64,000 bases of DNA, taken from a virus. The position numbers and the translations under genes were made by a program. This document shows, in pieces, positions 21,178 to 30,906 of this stretch. The DNA lies in IMG/VR virus record IMGVR_UViG_3300006793_000026, positions 1 to 64,000 of that record. One strand, given 5' to 3'. Within the stretch, counting starts at the first letter, position 1, and each line of letters starts with the position of its first letter. A model generated the notes under the pieces. It worked only from the letters and a program-made list of their open reading frames with translations. It had not been told where the DNA came from and did no database searches.

Positions 21178-23886
21178 ATGAAAAATGATACGTACTATGG
21201 GAATACCTCACATTGGGGTATCGGTGTCTGTGAGGATATAAGAGATCCATTACAGGCAGGTCGGGTTCGTATACGTATCTTTGGTATCCATACACCTGAC
21301 AAGACACTCATACCAACACGGGATCTTCCATGGTCTCAGGTTATGACACCGGTCAACAGTGCCAGTATCTCTGGTACAGGGACATCACCTGTCGGTATGC
21401 AGGTTGGGTCTATGGTCTATGGTATCTTCCTGGACAGTAGCTATCAACAGTTCCTGGTACAGGGTACGATGCCTGGTATTAAGAGTACCACAGACGTACA
21501 GTACGTGAACTCGGAATCTTCGGTACAGAACACTGACATTGAAGAGTTAGGTCTCAGTCCACAGGAACAGGTATATAACATCGCACGGGCTCAGGGGTTG
21601 AGTGAGAACCAAGCCTCTGGTCTCTTGGCCGCACTTGATACCCATGCAGGTTATGACCCATTGTACGAAGGTGATAATGAGTATGGTATTGGTCTATGGG
21701 ACAGTCGAGAGAAAGAATCATTAAGAGAGTTCGCAAGTTCTCTTGGTACCACACACGAAGACTTTAAGACTCAGGTATTGTTCCTTGTTGAACAGGTACG
21801 TGGTATTACTTCCTATACGGTTGAAGACAATAATGGTGGTACTGTACAGAGATCGGTTGATACACCGGGTGATGCCGCAGCTGCTATTACCCAACAGAAG
21901 TTCTTCAAGGATCCTGAAGAGAATCGGGAACAGACAACCACGAGCGCAAATCAGGCCGCGGCTGCTTATAGTTCGAACCGTAATGAGGATGACACCGGTT
22001 CTTATCCAATCGCGATACCCGCCGAGGAACTGGATACTGGCTCGAACATACAGTCCGAAGAACATATTACCTATTTCTTTGAACAGGCCAGAGATGCTCG
22101 TCAGACGCCTGAATCACGGGTGGTTGGTCTTGTGGTAAATGCTGCACACCCTATCGATTATCCATACATATTAGGATTCGGTGGTGATGTAGGTGCCAAT
22201 GCTGTTGAGGCTCTGAACGAAGCTGCTGGTGATGACAAAAACTATAAGACTCACCTTCTGATTGGTACTGATGGTAAGTTGATCGTGGTCAAACCCGCTA
22301 CCGAAGGTCTTGATGCTGGGTTAGGTGGTACGACAACCGAAACCATTGAACAACCTGAAAGACTGATTGACCATATTGGGTCACTGTTCCGTCTGGGTGG
22401 TGGTGAGACCGGTAATGATGATAACCTTGACTTCGATATGGAATTCGAACTCAAACTGATGTCCATGCTCAAAGAGTATCGGGATGATGGTAACCCTGTA
22501 CCGACCCTGACCAGTGGTACCCGTACAGAAGAAGAGCAACGTATCGTCTCTAACCAAACCGAATACTTCGCCGCTACCCGTAACAAGTCTCGACACGAAC
22601 GTTTCCAGGCAGTTGATTTCAACACTGTGGACGTAGTACGTATGAGAGATGGGGGTTACCTCGAAAGACACGGGTTACATCAGAGATATGGTGATCGAGA
22701 TCCGGTACACATTGAAGAGATTGGTACCTTCCGTGATCCTCATACCGAATGGCCATACGACGGGTTTGGTGTTACGATCCGCACAGTCCTTGACGCAAAG
22801 GTCCTTGGTGTAGAATTCGTAGGTACATGGGATCCCAATGAGGACTCCGGATACGCATCGAACTATACTGACGCTCAATGGGAAACCTATAAGATACTTG
22901 TACGTTCCTTCCTGTCCGTGTTCCCTTCTGCGTGGACCAAAGGGTTTGGTGCTCTTGAGCCACATCAGAACGAAGGTCGGAAGTCTGCTAATGGTTTCTA
23001 TACTCCGTACTTCGATGTCGAAGGCTATTCTGCATCTGTGTTCTCTGATCAACGTGGTATACCTTCTGAGTCCCTGCAACCGACCGAAGAAGCTCCGAAA
23101 ATTTCTGACCCCTCAAAGGTACCGGAGACCACGAGTCCTGAACCGGAAATAGCTACGACACCATCTGATACATCTGATGCACAACCAGCACCGGAAGGAA
23201 AGATAGAACTTCCGAAACTGGATCCATTTAACTTCCCGACGATACCGACCCCGGATGTGGGCGGACTGGGGAACATTGGTAACCTCGGTGACCTATTACC
23301 GGATGTTGGTGACTTTGGCGGACTGGGTGACGCAAGTGGTCTGGGTGATCTGATCGATCTGGGTTCGCTAGTATCTGATCCGGCATCGAAGGATGTAACT
23401 GCTACTGGTGGTAACGCTGATACCCTGAACAATGAACCTGGTTCGTACTATCTGGACTTTAATAACTTTACGGGTCTACCATCTCCGGTGATTACGGTCA
23501 ATGGTGATGCGACTGGTTCTGTTACGCTGAACGAACTGGGCAGTGGTACTCTGTCACTCTCGATACCGGCAGGTGGTGGTTCGACCGTTACAGCAAATAC
23601 AACATCAACCGGTCAGACAGTCATCTGGTCTCTTGATGCTACAACATTCGCTGGGGTTGAGTTGGTTCTGACCTGTACTGATACTGTCGCGACCGAACGT
23701 CACATTGTGAAGCTTCTGATCACCCATGACGGAACAACCGCTGTTGCGACCGAGTATGGTACTGTGTTTACCAATACAAGTCTTGCGACATTCGATGTGG
23801 ATATAAATAGTGGGAATGTCCGGTTACTGGTTACTGCCGCTAGTGCAAACAGTACGGACTATGTAATCAACGTAACAACATTATAG
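21178..23886 (+). CDS. 5: gp5-type baseplate hub with several peptidoglycan-enzyme-like domains
   Basis: A 902-residue hub protein. Residues about 10-110 form the gp5 OB-fold (GIGVCEDIRDPLQAGRVRIR, VGSMVYGIFLD). Residues about 125-260 are a phage tail lysozyme-like domain (NIARAQGLSENQASGLLAAL, GIGLWDS). Residues about 290-385 show an amidase-like pattern (VVGLVVNAAHP, YKTHLLIGTDGKLIVVKP). Residues about 430-560 have an M15-peptidase-like set (SGTRTEEEQ, SRHERFQAVDF near 472, DPVHIE near 508). A Pro/Gly-rich linker then leads to a tail-fibre-like beta module (SYYLDFNNFTGLPSP, INGDATGSVTL-like). The T4 gp5 needle is absent here and appears as the separate gene at 26690. Enzyme activities are inferred from motifs; the amidase is the weakest. 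Confidence 0.75.
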   Translation: MKNDTYYGNTSHWGIGVCEDIRDPLQAGRVRIRIFGIHTPDKTLIPTRDLPWSQVMTPVNSASISGTGTSPVGMQVGSMVYGIFLDSSYQQFLVQGTMPGIKSTTDVQYVNSESSVQNTDIEELGLSPQEQVYNIARAQGLSENQASGLLAALDTHAGYDPLYEGDNEYGIGLWDSREKESLREFASSLGTTHEDFKTQVLFLVEQVRGITSYTVEDNNGGTVQRSVDTPGDAAAAITQQKFFKDPEENREQTTTSANQAAAAYSSNRNEDDTGSYPIAIPAEELDTGSNIQSEEHITYFFEQARDARQTPESRVVGLVVNAAHPIDYPYILGFGGDVGANAVEALNEAAGDDKNYKTHLLIGTDGKLIVVKPATEGLDAGLGGTTTETIEQPERLIDHIGSLFRLGGGETGNDDNLDFDMEFELKLMSMLKEYRDDGNPVPTLTSGTRTEEEQRIVSNQTEYFAATRNKSRHERFQAVDFNTVDVVRMRDGGYLERHGLHQRYGDRDPVHIEEIGTFRDPHTEWPYDGFGVTIRTVLDAKVLGVEFVGTWDPNEDSGYASNYTDAQWETYKILVRSFLSVFPSAWTKGFGALEPHQNEGRKSANGFYTPYFDVEGYSASVFSDQRGIPSESLQPTEEAPKISDPSKVPETTSPEPEIATTPSDTSDAQPAPEGKIELPKLDPFNFPTIPTPDVGGLGNIGNLGDLLPDVGDFGGLGDASGLGDLIDLGSLVSDPASKDVTATGGNADTLNNEPGSYYLDFNNFTGLPSPVITVNGDATGSVTLNELGSGTLSLSIPAGGGSTVTANTTSTGQTVIWSLDATTFAGVELVLTCTDTVATERHIVKLLITHDGTTAVATEYGTVFTNTSLATFDVDINSGNVRLLVTAASANSTDYVINVTTL
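23802..23809 (+). promoter_or_regulatory. Late promoter TATAAATA inside the 3' end of gp5
   Basis: A perfect late box 96 nt before the GTG start of the tail fibre gene at 23905. It lies in coding sequence, so chance is possible, but position suits extra fibre expression. Confidence 0.5.
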
Positions 23887-23904
23887 ACACGGGGAAAGTG
23901 AACT

Positions 23905-26028
23905 GTGGCAAACGATAAAGATTTCAAGGTCAAGAATGGCCTAGTCGCTGGTGGTACAATCGAGACCACTGTCGGAGGTGTTAAATTTCCTGATGGGACA
24001 ACACAGACCACAGCGGCTACAACAAGTACAGAGGTGAATGACCTGACCTCTGCTGTGACATGGGCTAACGTACCAGCTGCGAATATAACACAGGTGAGTG
24101 TTACCCAACACCAAGCGGCTCTGAGTATTACTGAGTCCCAAATCTCTGACCTCCAAGATTATCTGACAAGTACTGACCTGAGCTCGTATGCACCTTTGGC
24201 ATCACCGGCTTTGACCGGTACCCCGACTGCACCAACCGCAGGTTCTGGAACGAATACGACTCAGATTGCTACAACCGCCTTTGTGTCAGTTGCTATTGCG
24301 GATCTTGTCGACTCGGCTCCGGGTACTCTTGATACACTGAATGAACTAGCCGCAGCTCTGGGTGATGATCCTAACTTTGCAACAACCGTTACTGACTCGA
24401 TTGCGCTAAAGGCACCTCTTGCTTCTCCTGCTCTTACTGGTACACCAACAGCACCGACCGCTACAGGTGGTACGAACACAACCCAACTTGCAACAACGGC
24501 TTTTGTTCAGTCAGCGGTCGGTGCGGCAGGTGGTGGTGACGTATCCAAGGTTGGCACCCCGGTCGATAACCAGATTGGCGTATGGACCGGTGACGGTACG
24601 ATTGAAGGTGACTCAGACTTTACGTGGAACGGAACCACGTTATACGTATCGAATACCAGTACGTCATCTCCGGCCATGACTTTATCCACAGCGAATGATA
24701 CGTCAGACGCTGCGCCTATCCTTGACTTTGTACGTACGTCTGCATCTCCTGATGATGGTGACTATATTGGTCAGATCAAGTTTAAAGGTGACAACGATAC
24801 TTCGGGCGAAGTCGTATACGCTAAGATTACTGGTAAGGCCTCGGACGTAACTAACGGAACCGAAGACGGCCTTATTGAGTTTGCGGTGAAGTCAAATGGT
24901 TCGAATGTCATTGCGGCACGTCTAACTAACAATGACCTCAAGTTGCTCAACGGTCATGGTATTACAATTGACAGTCCGGGTACTCTGACCGTTGCCGGAA
25001 CAAATGTCATTACCGAATTGGGTACGAAGGCCGATCTGGCTTCACCTACTTTGACCGGTACTCCAACCGCACCAACCGCTGCAGCTTCGACTAACACGAC
25101 ACAGATTGCTACAACAGCATATGTTCAGGGTGAGATCTCTGGTCTTGGTGGCGGAACAGGTAACGTATCAAATACCGGTACTCCGGTTGATAATCAGATT
25201 GCGGTATGGACAGATGCCACGACAATCGAAGGTGATTCTGAGCTAACTTGGGATGGTAATACACTGAGCATTAACACCACCGGGGCCCCGAACGTTGTGA
25301 TTGATGGAGGCGGTCCTCAGACTATTCAATTTAAAGAGAGTGGTAGCACAACTAACTCTCCGCAAATCGTTCACCGTACAAGCCCTGATACCATAGGTAT
25401 TGAGAAGGCGGTCGACAATACTAAGTTATTCACGTACGATATAGACGATGACTGGGCCTACTTTAAAGGTAATGTTGGTATTGGCGTTGAAGGTGCAACC
25501 GAAGCTCTCGAAGTGGTCGGTACTATTACTGCGACAACTGGTTTACATCTTGACGATAATGTTGATATTACCCTTGGGACCGGTAGCGATATTCAGTTCC
25601 GGTTTGATTCCTCGAACCTTTATACTGACATTGATGTAGGTGATTGGTACGTTCGTGATGGTACAACCACAAGGTTTACGTTTGCACGTACGACCGGTGA
25701 CTTTACCGCAACAGGTAACGTGACTGCTTACTCTGATCGTCGCCTTAAGAATTGTATTGTACCGCTTAGTGTGACCGAAGCTATTGATAAGATCCGGCCT
25801 GTTCGTTACAATCGCCATGACCTCAATCGGTTTGAGTTTGGGTTTATAGCACAAGAAGTGCGTGAGTTATTCCCCGAAGTGGTGCATGAGAATGATAATG
25901 GATTGCTATCTATTGACTATAGTAAGCTGAGTGCTGTAGCCATTCAGGCTGCAAAGGAGAATAAGGCGAAGATTGAAGATATGCAAAAACAGATCGATGA
26001 GTTAAAAAAACTGATGAAGGGGCTGTAA
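23905..26028 (+). CDS. Tail fibre with C-terminal S74 intramolecular chaperone
   Basis: A 707-residue fibre. The N-terminus (FKVKNGLVAGGTIETTVGGV) is a common fibre start. Three copies of ASPALTGTPTAPT-type repeats with TNTTQIATTAFV, and two copies of a GTPVDNQIxVW...TIEGDS module (about residues 215 and 430), form the shaft. The C-terminus carries the peptidase S74/endosialidase chaperone: YSDRRLKNCIVPL with the autocleavage Ser, FGFIAQEVRELFPEVV, then a trimeric coiled coil (QAAKENKAKIEDMQKQIDEL). The chaperone trims itself off after trimerisation. GTG start with GGGGAAAG upstream. It shares near-identical DNA with the fibre at 38769. Likely receptor binding. Confidence 0.85.
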   Translation: MANDKDFKVKNGLVAGGTIETTVGGVKFPDGTTQTTAATTSTEVNDLTSAVTWANVPAANITQVSVTQHQAALSITESQISDLQDYLTSTDLSSYAPLASPALTGTPTAPTAGSGTNTTQIATTAFVSVAIADLVDSAPGTLDTLNELAAALGDDPNFATTVTDSIALKAPLASPALTGTPTAPTATGGTNTTQLATTAFVQSAVGAAGGGDVSKVGTPVDNQIGVWTGDGTIEGDSDFTWNGTTLYVSNTSTSSPAMTLSTANDTSDAAPILDFVRTSASPDDGDYIGQIKFKGDNDTSGEVVYAKITGKASDVTNGTEDGLIEFAVKSNGSNVIAARLTNNDLKLLNGHGITIDSPGTLTVAGTNVITELGTKADLASPTLTGTPTAPTAAASTNTTQIATTAYVQGEISGLGGGTGNVSNTGTPVDNQIAVWTDATTIEGDSELTWDGNTLSINTTGAPNVVIDGGGPQTIQFKESGSTTNSPQIVHRTSPDTIGIEKAVDNTKLFTYDIDDDWAYFKGNVGIGVEGATEALEVVGTITATTGLHLDDNVDITLGTGSDIQFRFDSSNLYTDIDVGDWYVRDGTTTRFTFARTTGDFTATGNVTAYSDRRLKNCIVPLSVTEAIDKIRPVRYNRHDLNRFEFGFIAQEVRELFPEVVHENDNGLLSIDYSKLSAVAIQAAKENKAKIEDMQKQIDELKKLMKGL

Positions 26029-26029
26029 T

Positions 26030-26671
26030 ATGGGATGGAAGGACGTATTATTCTTACTAGTGGTTGGTATCGCTTTTTGGTGTACAAGCATTATTGCTGA
26101 GGCCGTGGCTCAAGACGAAAAAGGTCACCACATAGGAATTGAGAAGTTTGTGTGTACAAACAGTAACGGACCAGCGGTAGGTACTGTTGTAGAGTTTGAT
26201 GACTTTATTCTAACTGCAAATCACGTAACCAGCAGTTGTACCGATGGCCAACAAGAAGGATGGGAACGGTTTCCAACGTGGGACTTGGCAATTAAGTTAA
26301 AGACATCTATCGAAAACATAAAGGTACCCTTTCAGTGTATGTACCAACCGGAAGGACGTAACGTAGCGTTCATCGGTTATCCGGCTAACTGGATCGGAAT
26401 GCATAATTCTGAGGTCGCGGTTGGGGTTATTATGTCAGAAGACCCGCAGTTCATGATAGCCAACGGGAGTCTACTCGTAAACGATGTTCAGCTCGCCTGG
26501 ACTGATCGAGTACGTCCGGGCTACTCTGGTGGTGCGGTGGTTACTGGTGACCACACGTTTGCGGGTATTGCTATCGCTGTTCAAAATAGCCGTGAACGTG
26601 GCAAACCTCGGGGTGCATTCTTTGTTCCGACTCATACTATTTGCGCAGCTTTTGATACCTTGTATAAATAG
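26030..26671 (+). CDS. Exported trypsin-like serine protease
   Basis: A 213-residue protein with a signal peptide (hydrophobic VLFLLVVGIAFWCTSIIAEA, probable cleavage after AVA or AQ) and a chymotrypsin-fold core. The triad is visible: H65 in FILTANHVTSSC, D85 in FPTWDLAIKL, S166 in RPGYSGGAVV, with VAFIGYP between. There is no C-terminal PDZ. It starts 1 nt after the fibre stop, so it is co-translated with the fibre; the ribosome site lies in the fibre end (AAGGGG). A mature protease outside the cytoplasm could process fibres or host surface proteins, or serve the infected host; none is shown. Confidence 0.75.
   Translation: MGWKDVLFLLVVGIAFWCTSIIAEAVAQDEKGHHIGIEKFVCTNSNGPAVGTVVEFDDFILTANHVTSSCTDGQQEGWERFPTWDLAIKLKTSIENIKVPFQCMYQPEGRNVAFIGYPANWIGMHNSEVAVGVIMSEDPQFMIANGSLLVNDVQLAWTDRVRPGYSGGAVVTGDHTFAGIAIAVQNSRERGKPRGAFFVPTHTICAAFDTLYK
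26663..26670 (+). promoter_or_regulatory. Late promoter TATAAATA
   Basis: A perfect late box overlapping the last codons of the protease gene, 19 nt before the spike gene ATG at 26690, with AAAGGA between. Confidence 0.75.
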
Positions 26672-26689
26672 TCATTAAAGGATGTTACT

Positions 26690-28669
26690 ATGGCGAATGA
26701 CAAAAACAAGGGACTCAGACCAACTGCGGGTTTCCAGGATCCGACAGGGGCATATCCTCGTATTGACTCACGGGATGGTGGCGGCTCTGATGTTAACCTT
26801 GGGTCTGTCGAACGTACAGTAACGAACAAGAACAATCGAGTCGGCCGTAAGTCACTGACTGACTCGGCGTATTCGTCGAAGACTATCATACCTTCACCGG
26901 CTCAGTTCAATCCACAATATCCACATAACAATATCACGAAGACGCCCGGCGGTCATGTCATTGAGTATGATGATACACCTGGCTTTGAACGTATTCACAT
27001 ACGACATGCGAATGGATCGGCAGTTTCACTTTTAGCGAATGGTGATACCGAGATAATTTCTGAAGGGTCATCGTATTCCATTACGGCCAAAGACCATAAC
27101 GTCATCGTTCGTGGTGTCTGTAATATTATTGTTGAGTCTGATGCGAATATACGTGTTAAGGGTGATACGAATCTCGAGTCCGACGGTGACCTTAACCAAG
27201 TGGTACGTGGTAACTATAACCTTGAGGTCAATGGTAATCACACCACTCGGGTTCATGGGTACCTTGATGAGAAGGTTACAGGTTATCGTCTTGAAGAGAC
27301 ACGTGGTAACTCTGAGTACCGTCACTTGAATAACCATAGAGAACGTGTCGTTGGTACACAAACGATCGAACTCGGCGGTAATTACTCATTCACCGGTGAG
27401 GGAACATATTTCTGTCGGACGTATGGTGAAGTTCAAATGTCATACCATGGTGGTCTTGTTACACTCAATGGTTACAATCAGGCGTCAACCGATCCTGAGA
27501 CTGGAGAGGTTGTCGAAGCCGTTCCAGGTCTTGGTAAAATGGTCTCGAACGAATTCTTTGGTACGGACGCTCATCTTGCGACAATCAAGACATCCGGTGA
27601 TGTGGACTTTGGTGGAACCGTAGTCGGTGGTTCAACGGCCGACTTTACTGGTCAGGTTACAGCCCCGACACTTCATGGTGACCTCGAAGGTACGGCTAAG
27701 AAGTCTGAATACGCTGATACGGCCGGTGCTGCTCCTGACGGTGCGGCATCTCCAACTTCACCTTCTCCGGACACACCTGAAGAGTTTGATGAACGTCTGG
27801 TGGATCCAGAGTCTGTGCTGACGGTTACTGACGTTACGGGAACATCAGTTCCGTTAATTGTTGCGCTCGATCGTTCGGCCGTAAATGACTCACACGGTAC
27901 TCGTAAGTTGTCCACGTCCGAGGTTACGTCACGTTGTCGTAATACAACACTCTTCAAGAATGGAACTTGGTTGGTCGATCAGATCGGACTTGGTTCAGTC
28001 AAAGAATCGATTCAGACATCGTCGGCTCAGAGCGCAAAACGTACTGGAGCAAAGACCACGTTTGCGTCAGGTAAACGCGGTCTACCGAATACGAAGAACT
28101 CAAAGAACTTCCAACGTGTTGTTGGTGATGTTAATAATGTTATCGTTCCACCATACGTCAAAATCACCGAGACGCCAGACCCATCGAAACGTCTGAGTTC
28201 GTCTTACTACGTATCTCATATGTTAGGTGGTGACTCAGAGGCGGCACAACTGGCTGGTCAGGTTGGTATGACTGATGTCGAGATCGCAAACAACATGCAG
28301 ATCCTGGCGTATACCGCACTTGAGAAAATACGGAAAGAGTTCGGTGACATCTTCACTATCTCTGAAGGTCTGTACGTTAAGTACGAAAATGAAAAATACG
28401 ATGAGGACAGCTTCGCCTACGACCGTATGATCGGCCTTGGTTGTGGTATCCAGTTCCCAGAGAGTGACAACTCAATCTACTTTGATGTTGCCCAATGGTG
28501 TATGAACAATCTCATCTTTGAGAAGGTCGGGTTGAGTTATATCGACTATGATCCTGACGAAGTTAATGAGCCAACACTTCTCATATCGGTACGTACTGGC
28601 TCAAATAGTAAAACAACTTTCACTGAGTTCAATCACGTGAAACAGAGCGATAAGCTGGAGGAATACTGA
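26690..28669 (+). CDS. Central spike/needle protein (gp5 C-terminal / VgrG-like beta-helix)
   Basis: A 659-residue protein. Residues about 95-220 hold the repetitive gp5C/VgrG needle pattern: HIRHANGSAVSLLANGDTEI, ITAKDHNVIVRG, then NIRVKGDTNLESDGDLNQVV and NLEVNGNHTTRVHG, strands of a triple-stranded beta-helix. A GDVDFGGTVVGGSTADFTG module follows, then a Ser/Pro-rich linker (AASPTSPSPDTPEEF) and a C-terminal globular domain (about residues 500-659) starting near VSHMLGGDSEAAQLAG that I cannot place with certainty; its GLYVKYENEKYDEDSFAYDR region recalls peptidase-like tail domains. It supplies the needle that is missing from the gp5-type hub at 21178. Confidence 0.7.
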   Translation: MANDKNKGLRPTAGFQDPTGAYPRIDSRDGGGSDVNLGSVERTVTNKNNRVGRKSLTDSAYSSKTIIPSPAQFNPQYPHNNITKTPGGHVIEYDDTPGFERIHIRHANGSAVSLLANGDTEIISEGSSYSITAKDHNVIVRGVCNIIVESDANIRVKGDTNLESDGDLNQVVRGNYNLEVNGNHTTRVHGYLDEKVTGYRLEETRGNSEYRHLNNHRERVVGTQTIELGGNYSFTGEGTYFCRTYGEVQMSYHGGLVTLNGYNQASTDPETGEVVEAVPGLGKMVSNEFFGTDAHLATIKTSGDVDFGGTVVGGSTADFTGQVTAPTLHGDLEGTAKKSEYADTAGAAPDGAASPTSPSPDTPEEFDERLVDPESVLTVTDVTGTSVPLIVALDRSAVNDSHGTRKLSTSEVTSRCRNTTLFKNGTWLVDQIGLGSVKESIQTSSAQSAKRTGAKTTFASGKRGLPNTKNSKNFQRVVGDVNNVIVPPYVKITETPDPSKRLSSSYYVSHMLGGDSEAAQLAGQVGMTDVEIANNMQILAYTALEKIRKEFGDIFTISEGLYVKYENEKYDEDSFAYDRMIGLGCGIQFPESDNSIYFDVAQWCMNNLIFEKVGLSYIDYDPDEVNEPTLLISVRTGSNSKTTFTEFNHVKQSDKLEEY

Positions 28670-29109
28670 TGGCACGTAAGTACGCAAACGATGACGCAAA
28701 TCTAAATACTGGTTCTATCTTTACCACTCGGAACCGTGACTATTCTGATATCAACATGCTGTTTGAAGCCAATCCAAATACAGGTGACATCTATAAAGTA
28801 AAAGACGCTGCAGCTGTTAAGCAATCAGTAAAGAATATTGTCCTTACTAACTTTCATGAACGACCATTTCAGCCGTTCCTTGGTGGTAATGTGCGAGCCC
28901 TTCTTTTTGAAAACATAACGGCATTCACAATCAACGAAGCCAAGACAGCATTGGCTAAAGCTATTGCTCGCCATGAACCTCGTGCGCAGGTAACTAGTAT
29001 AAATATAGCAACCGGTACTGCAAATACAATTGCAGTGAATATAGTATTTCGGGTAAAAGAAACCCAACAAGTTGACACGATCAACATAAGCTTAGAGAGA
29101 CTACGATAA
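28669..29109 (+). CDS. 25: gp25 baseplate wedge protein
   Basis: A 146-residue protein of the gp25/GPW family, lysozyme-like in fold: DINMLFEANPNTGDIYKVKD, AVKQSVKNIVLTNFHERPFQ, PFLGGNVRALLFENIT. In T4 it is the wedge core component that contacts the first sheath ring. It overlaps the spike gene by one base (TGATG) and is followed at once by gp6, the T4 order 25-6. A TATAAATA at 28998-29005 within it could boost gp6. Confidence 0.9.
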   Translation: MARKYANDDANLNTGSIFTTRNRDYSDINMLFEANPNTGDIYKVKDAAAVKQSVKNIVLTNFHERPFQPFLGGNVRALLFENITAFTINEAKTALAKAIARHEPRAQVTSINIATGTANTIAVNIVFRVKETQQVDTINISLERLR

Positions 29110-30906
29110 ATGGCCACACGTATCAATCCAAGCCAGCTTGACTTTGAACAGATTAAGGCTGCGCTAAAGCAATATTATAAGGACTCAGGTGAGTTCAATG
29201 ACTATAACTTTGAAGGTTCTGGTCTGTCTGCGGTTGTCGACGTCCTTGCTTATGACACCCACATGAAAGCGCTAACTGCTAACTTTGCGTTGAACGAAGC
29301 GTTCCTTGACTCAGCGCAACTTCGTGGTTCGGTTGTGTCACATGCCAAGTCACTTAACTATCTTCCAGGTTCTCGTAACTCATCAACCGCTGTCCTCAAT
29401 GTGGCCATTGCTGGCGCGGATCCTCTGATTACTTACAACCTACCAAAATACTCATTGTTCTCATCGACCATCGATAACGTTGCTTATACGTTTTATACCC
29501 TTGACGAGTATGATACTAATCAAGCTGCTGGGTTTATCTTTAGTAACGTCAACGTGTACGAAGGCCGGCTGCTCACAAAACGTTTTATTGTTGATGCTGA
29601 TACCTCGGCCAACCCGATCTACGTAATACCTGATGACAAGATGTACGTCGGATCACTTGATGTTCAAGTGAGAGATGGTCTGGGTTCTGAGTCTATTACT
29701 CGTTACCGTCGGGCTTCACGTGTTGAAGACTTTGCTTCTGATCAGAATGTTTACTTTATCTCTGAAGCAGCAAATGGTTATTACGAACTGACATTTGGTG
29801 ATGGTCTTATCGGTAAGGCTCCAGGTGAAGGTTCGGTTATTGAGGTCAAGTATCTTCAGTCGAATGCTGCTACGCCTAACGGTGCTGCTACGTTCTCGAC
29901 ATCTGATACTATTGCAGGCCTTACGTTGACTCCATCGATTGTACAGGTTGCGACAGGCGGTGCCGAAAAGGAAACACTTGAGTCTATTCGCTTTAATGCT
30001 CCTATGAGCTATGCATCTCAAGACCGAGCTGTCACTGAGTCTGACTTCACTGCATTAATCAAAAACGCTGTTACGTATGTCGAATCGTTAAACGTCTATG
30101 GTGGTGAAAAAGCAGATCCGCCTGAGTTCGGTAAAGTGTTTATCTCGGTCAAGCCTTTTGGCGTCGATGCAATGACTGACGCTCAGAAGTCTCAACTACT
30201 AACTAATACCTTGAACGATCGTGTCATTTTATCAGTTACTCCGGTACTCATAGATCCCATCATTCAGTACCTTGAAGTCACATCGAACTTTGTTTATGAC
30301 GACGCGAAGACGCCTCTGACCGAACAGACTCTTGAGTCAAACGTGGCTGGGGTCATTGAGACATACGGTGAAGAAAACCTACTTGGTTTCCAATCGCCAT
30401 TCCGCCGTTCAGTTCTGACGTCTACGATTGACGCGTCAAATGATTCTATTCTTTCTTCGGATGTGGTTGTACGTCTTCAGGGTCGCGTTAAGCCGACTGC
30501 TGCGCAGCTCGGCGTTAATACACGTTACGATGTTGAGTTCACTAATAAGTTTGCTGAGCCATCGAGTGCAACGTATATCGTCGACTCTGATCCTTTTATT
30601 TACAGCGTCGAAGGTGTTGCGTATACGTGTTTCCTTCGTAACAAGACCGGCACGAAGCAACTTGAGATCTACCGTAGATCAGCTGCGGGTGAGTCTATTA
30701 TTGTGGTTGATGATGCTGGTATTATCGATTACACACGGAACGTTATTAGTCTGACACCATTTGCACCAAGTCAAGTACAAGATTCTGACATTGGTATTCG
30801 TATTTCAATATTACCTGCGTCCCAGAATAAGATTAATCCAATACGTAATATACTACTACGTTTAGACACAACTAAAACACGAGTGACTGCAGAAAAAGAT
30901 GGCTGA
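29110..30906 (+). CDS. 6: gp6 baseplate wedge protein
   Basis: A 598-residue protein matching T4 gp6 (660): INPSQLDFEQIKAALKQYY, NFEGSGLSAVVDVLAYDTHM, ANFALNEAFLDSAQLRGSVV and a C-terminal baseplate J-like part (NAPMSYASQDRAVTESDFTA). gp6 dimers form the inner iris of the baseplate and trigger sheath contraction. It sits in the order 25-6-(7-like)-8 and overlaps the next gene by 8 nt. Confidence 0.9.
   Translation: MATRINPSQLDFEQIKAALKQYYKDSGEFNDYNFEGSGLSAVVDVLAYDTHMKALTANFALNEAFLDSAQLRGSVVSHAKSLNYLPGSRNSSTAVLNVAIAGADPLITYNLPKYSLFSSTIDNVAYTFYTLDEYDTNQAAGFIFSNVNVYEGRLLTKRFIVDADTSANPIYVIPDDKMYVGSLDVQVRDGLGSESITRYRRASRVEDFASDQNVYFISEAANGYYELTFGDGLIGKAPGEGSVIEVKYLQSNAATPNGAATFSTSDTIAGLTLTPSIVQVATGGAEKETLESIRFNAPMSYASQDRAVTESDFTALIKNAVTYVESLNVYGGEKADPPEFGKVFISVKPFGVDAMTDAQKSQLLTNTLNDRVILSVTPVLIDPIIQYLEVTSNFVYDDAKTPLTEQTLESNVAGVIETYGEENLLGFQSPFRRSVLTSTIDASNDSILSSDVVVRLQGRVKPTAAQLGVNTRYDVEFTNKFAEPSSATYIVDSDPFIYSVEGVAYTCFLRNKTGTKQLEIYRRSAAGESIIVVDDAGIIDYTRNVISLTPFAPSQVQDSDIGIRISILPASQNKINPIRNILLRLDTTKTRVTAEKDG

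Noticed and set aside
26083-26200. TGTACA motifs at the start of the protease gene as further early promoters
   Set aside because: No TATAAT-like box at 17 nt spacing follows either copy, and both lie in coding sequence.
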